The notes beneath the pieces are model-generated. The model searched no databases, had not been told where the DNA came from, and saw nothing but the letters and a program-made list of their open reading frames with translations. Made by a program: the position numbers and the translations under genes. Of a stretch of 7,645 bases of DNA, positions 6,186-7,645 are shown piece by piece. Within the stretch, counting starts at the first letter, position 1. Each line of letters starts with the position of its first letter. This stretch comes from Mucilaginibacter sp. (GTDB taxonomy: Bacteria > Bacteroidota > Bacteroidia > Sphingobacteriales > Sphingobacteriaceae): assembly GCA_014376655.1 (NCBI GenBank), contig JACMRC010000510.1, positions 1 to 7,645 on the forward strand. Reading direction: 5' to 3'.

Positions 6186-6428
6186 ATGACAGACAATAAA
6201 TTTGCACTGCCGATACATTGGAACGATCATGAAGACATCGCGATGTCGCTTTATGAGAAGTTTGGCGATGACTTTAACGAATCAAAAATATACCGCATCC
6301 GTTTTACCGAATTGTTGGACTGGGTGCTATCGCTGCCAAATTTTAAGGGTACCCGCGAAGAATCATCAGAGGGCCATTTAGAGCAGATCCAATCTGCCTG
6401 GGTTTATGAGTGGCGGGATAATCAGTAG
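6186..6428 (+). CDS. iscX: Iron-sulfur assembly accessory protein IscX
   Basis: An 80-residue acidic cytoplasmic protein. It aligns along its length with E. coli IscX (66 residues): IHWNDHEDIAMSLYEKFGDD resembles LKWTDSREIGEALYDAYPD, KIYRIRFTELLDWVLSLPNF resembles TVRFTDMHQWICDLEDF, and EGHLEQIQSAWVYEW resembles NEKILEAILLVWLDE. About ten extra residues precede the family core. IscX binds iron and the cysteine desulfurase IscS and tunes the rate of cluster assembly. The gene lies 41 bp after the ferredoxin gene on the same strand, and the two are probably co-transcribed, as fdx and iscX are adjacent in the E. coli isc operon. A partner desulfurase must be encoded elsewhere. Confidence 0.9.
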   Translation: MTDNKFALPIHWNDHEDIAMSLYEKFGDDFNESKIYRIRFTELLDWVLSLPNFKGTREESSEGHLEQIQSAWVYEWRDNQ

Positions 6429-6486
6429 ACAGTTTTTAGTTGCAATACTAAATTGGTTAATGCCACTACATTCTTAAAATTCTTAG

Positions 6487-6494
6487 TAAATTTG
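6487..6494 (+). promoter_or_regulatory. Bacteroidota -7 promoter element for the toxin-antitoxin pair
   Basis: TAAATTTG matches TAnnTTTG and ends 4 bp before the ATG at 6499, so the mRNA would be almost leaderless. The surrounding 70-bp gap (6429-6498) is AT-rich. It also holds a weak 6-bp dyad (TTTAGT at 6435-6440, ACTAAA at 6447-6452) that could be a regulator site or chance. No convincing -33 element is seen. Confidence 0.45.
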
Positions 6495-6498
6495 ATAT

Positions 6499-6696
6499 AT
6501 GGAAAGCATTGTAATTAGCCCTAAAACACAAGATGAGTTTAAACTCATTACTGATTTACTTGAAAAAATGAGAATTTCTTCAAAGGTTATAACCGATGAA
6601 GAAAAAGAAGATTTCGGTTTGTTAGCTATGATGAAGGAGGTTGATCTCGATGATTTAGTTACCAGAGAAGAAGTTATGAAAAAGCTTGCTTCGTAA
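6499..6696 (+). CDS. Small antitoxin of a type II toxin-antitoxin pair
   Basis: A 65-residue, strongly acidic protein directly before a RelE/ParE-like toxin; this gene order and size are the main evidence for an antitoxin. The sequence runs from an N-terminal strand (ESIVISPKTQDEF) to a helix (LITDLLEKMRISSKV), an EEKEDFGLLAMM segment and a C-terminal helix (TREEVMKKLAS). Small proteins with this EEKEDFGL...VMKKL layout are common antitoxin partners in Bacteroidota, but I cannot assign a named DNA-binding fold, and no clear ribbon-helix-helix is visible. Its TAA stop directly touches the toxin ATG, which suggests translational coupling. GC is about 33% by hand count, well below neighbouring genes. 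It should neutralise the toxin and perhaps repress the shared promoter. Confidence 0.75.
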   Translation: MESIVISPKTQDEFKLITDLLEKMRISSKVITDEEKEDFGLLAMMKEVDLDDLVTREEVMKKLAS

Positions 6697-6963
6697 ATGG
6701 TAACTAAATTTACGCGGCATTTTCTTAAAGATTTAGATAAGATAAATCACTCATCAATTAAACGCGAAATTGCTGGTATAATAGAGCAAGTAGAACAAGC
6801 AACTTCCCTATCTACAATTGTTAATATCAAAAAGTTAAAAGGCTTTTCTACTGCATATAGAATAAGAAGCGGAGATTACAGAATCGGTATTTACATAGAA
6901 AACAATATCGTTAAATTCGCGCGGATAGCTCATCGAAAAGATATCTATAAAGTATTTCCATAA
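6697..6963 (+). CDS. RelE/ParE-superfamily toxin
   Basis: An 88-residue basic protein of the RelE/ParE toxin superfamily. N-terminal helices (FTRHFLKDLDKIN, then IKREIAGIIEQVEQA) are followed by the family core KKLKGFSTAYRIRSGDYRIGIYIENN (45-70) and HRKDIYKVFP (79-88). Arg55, Arg57, Arg62, His79, Arg80, Lys81 and Tyr84 lie where members of this fold keep their basic and catalytic residues. RelE members cut mRNA in the ribosome, whereas ParE members poison DNA gyrase. The RxRxGDYR and HRxDIY patterns lean towards RelE, but this is not decided by sequence alone. The ATG abuts the antitoxin stop with no gap. GC is about 31% by hand count, suggesting a later arrival than the flanking genes. The frame is intact, so the pair is probably functional. 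Confidence 0.85.
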   Translation: MVTKFTRHFLKDLDKINHSSIKREIAGIIEQVEQATSLSTIVNIKKLKGFSTAYRIRSGDYRIGIYIENNIVKFARIAHRKDIYKVFP

Positions 6964-6996
6964 AATCAGTGTAATCAAACCATAATCAGTGTAATC
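6964..6996. repeat. Two tandem 13-bp direct repeats between toxin and kdsC
   Basis: AATCAGTGTAATC occurs perfectly at 6964-6976 and 6984-6996, a 20-bp period (about two helical turns), starting on the base after the toxin stop and ending 7 bp before the kdsC ATG. The two sites would face the same side of the helix, which suits a regulator binding site. It may instead be a short dispersed repeat or a duplication left by an insertion. Confidence 0.6.
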
Positions 6997-7003
6997 CCCA
7001 ACA

Positions 7004-7525
7004 ATGGAATCATTTTTAAATAAGCTAAAAGACATTACCACCTTTATTTTTGATGTGGATGGTGTATTAACCGATGGTTCTGTGTTTGTTACCGAAACAG
7101 GCGAACAAAGCCGTGCTTTTAACATTAAAGATGGTTATGCATTGCAATTAGCTGTTAAATGTGGTTATAACGTTTGCGCCATATCGGGAAGCCGATCTAA
7201 GACTGCTATCTACCGCTTAAACAGCCTGGGCATTACCGATGTGTTTATTGGCGCACACGTAAAAACTGATAAGTTTAAAAACTACCTCGAATCAAAGCAT
7301 ATCCTGCCTGCTAATGTGTTGTACATGGGCGATGATATCCCGGATCTGGGTGTAATGAAATTAGCCGGCCTGCCGGTTTGCCCTGCAGATGCCTGCGAAG
7401 AAGTTAAAGCGCTAAGCCAATACGTATCGCCACTTGGCGGCGGCAAAGGCTGCGCCCGCGATGTGATTGAAAAAGTGCTTAAGGTCCAGGATAAATGGAT
7501 GAGCGAGGAATCTTATAGCTGGTAA
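7004..7525 (+). CDS. kdsC: 3-deoxy-D-manno-octulosonate 8-phosphate phosphatase (KdsC/YrbI type)
   Basis: A 173-residue cytoplasmic HAD-superfamily phosphatase of the capless KdsC/YrbI type, which removes phosphate from KDO 8-phosphate to give KDO for the lipopolysaccharide core. Motif I is DVDGVLTDG, with nucleophile Asp17 and acid/base Asp19. Motif II is SGS at 61-63, Lys87 (in GAHVKTDKF) aligns with the conserved lysine of E. coli KdsC, and motif IV is GDDIPD with Asp110 and Asp111 binding Mg2+. The C-terminal GGGKGCARDVIE (145-156) matches the family's GGxGAVREV tail, which completes the active site of the neighbouring subunit in the tetramer. The length fits the family (about 170-190). 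No TAnnTTTG element lies directly upstream, so it may be read from an upstream promoter or use a less typical one. The gene ends 8 bp from the stop of a convergent gene. Confidence 0.92.
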   Translation: MESFLNKLKDITTFIFDVDGVLTDGSVFVTETGEQSRAFNIKDGYALQLAVKCGYNVCAISGSRSKTAIYRLNSLGITDVFIGAHVKTDKFKNYLESKHILPANVLYMGDDIPDLGVMKLAGLPVCPADACEEVKALSQYVSPLGGGKGCARDVIEKVLKVQDKWMSEESYSW

Positions 7526-7533
7526 CAATATCA

Positions 7534-7645
7534 TCAATACTCAACCACCACCTTGATAGCCAGATCGGTACCAAACGGCATATAGTATTTGTATGGTTTC
7601 CATTCGTGCCTGAAATTTAGCGCCCAAATATTTAACCTATTGCCC
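7534..7645 (-). CDS. C-terminal end of a convergent gene, possible outer-membrane beta-barrel protein, partial
   Basis: On the minus strand a frame is open from the window edge to a TGA whose complement is at 7534-7536, with a second in-frame TGA right after it (7531-7533). The 36 visible residues are rich in aromatic and alternating residues (NIWALNFRHEWKPYKYYMPF), and the last strand is DLAIKVVVEY. An alternating final strand ending in an aromatic residue is typical of outer-membrane beta-barrels, but I do not recognise the family. The stop lies 8 bp from the kdsC stop, so the two transcripts would overlap at their 3' ends. No hairpin terminator is visible between them. Confidence 0.5.
   Translation of the reverse strand, partial: GNRLNIWALNFRHEWKPYKYYMPFGTDLAIKVVVEY

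Noticed and set aside
6435..6452. 6-bp dyad TTTAGT/ACTAAA after iscX as a terminator
   Set aside because: Only two of six pairs are strong and no T-run follows. It is noted with the promoter region only as a weak possibility.
6964..6996. The two 13-bp repeats as the start of a CRISPR array
   Set aside because: Only two units, far shorter than CRISPR repeats, with a 7-base spacer and no cas genes.

Overview
The window looks like chromosomal DNA of a Bacteroidota bacterium, most likely family Sphingobacteriaceae (Mucilaginibacter- or Pedobacter-like; the genus is a guess). Three things point there: type IX secretion cargo with the gliding-motility-associated C-terminal (CHU_C, type B) domain; promoter -7 elements of the Bacteroidota form TAnnTTTG directly before several genes; and a GC-rich 96-bp inverted-repeat element of a kind common between Bacteroidota genes. 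Shine-Dalgarno sequences are mostly absent, as expected for this phylum.

Left part (1-1908): the last codons of one CHU_C-type secreted protein are followed by a complete 579-residue secreted protein. It has a signal peptide, an N-terminal beta-rich region, three related Cys-ended repeats and a CHU_C domain, so the two genes form a tandem paralogous pair. Two small AT-rich inverted repeats and a -7 element separate this pair from the next operon.

Middle part (2011-4911): ccmE and ccmF form a two-gene unit for cytochrome c maturation. CcmE carries a Cys-x3-Tyr motif where the classical heme chaperone has His-x3-Tyr, and CcmF has the four expected heme/histidine positions plus a long periplasmic region. 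No ccmA, B, C, D, G or H is in the window. A 96-bp element with imperfect terminal inverted repeats of about 34 bp fills the gap up to the start codon of the next gene.

Right part (5010-7645): a Rossmann/DUF2520 dehydrogenase-like protein, an ISC-type [2Fe-2S] ferredoxin, IscX, an AT-rich type II toxin-antitoxin pair (RelE/ParE-like toxin) and a KdsC-type KDO-8-phosphate phosphatase all lie on the plus strand. The toxin-antitoxin pair looks like an insertion: its GC is about 32% by hand count, against about 45% in kdsC, and a 13-bp tandem direct repeat follows it. The end of a convergent minus-strand gene, perhaps an outer-membrane beta-barrel protein, lies 8 bp after kdsC.

Functionally the window joins heme delivery to c-type cytochromes (ccmEF), iron-sulfur supply (ferredoxin, IscX), LPS core sugar synthesis (kdsC) and cell-surface secretion cargo. 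I see no phage, CRISPR, tRNA or rRNA and no clearly new multi-gene system. The best leads are the variant CcmE, the inverted-repeat element, the possible leaderless promoters and the toxin-antitoxin insertion.
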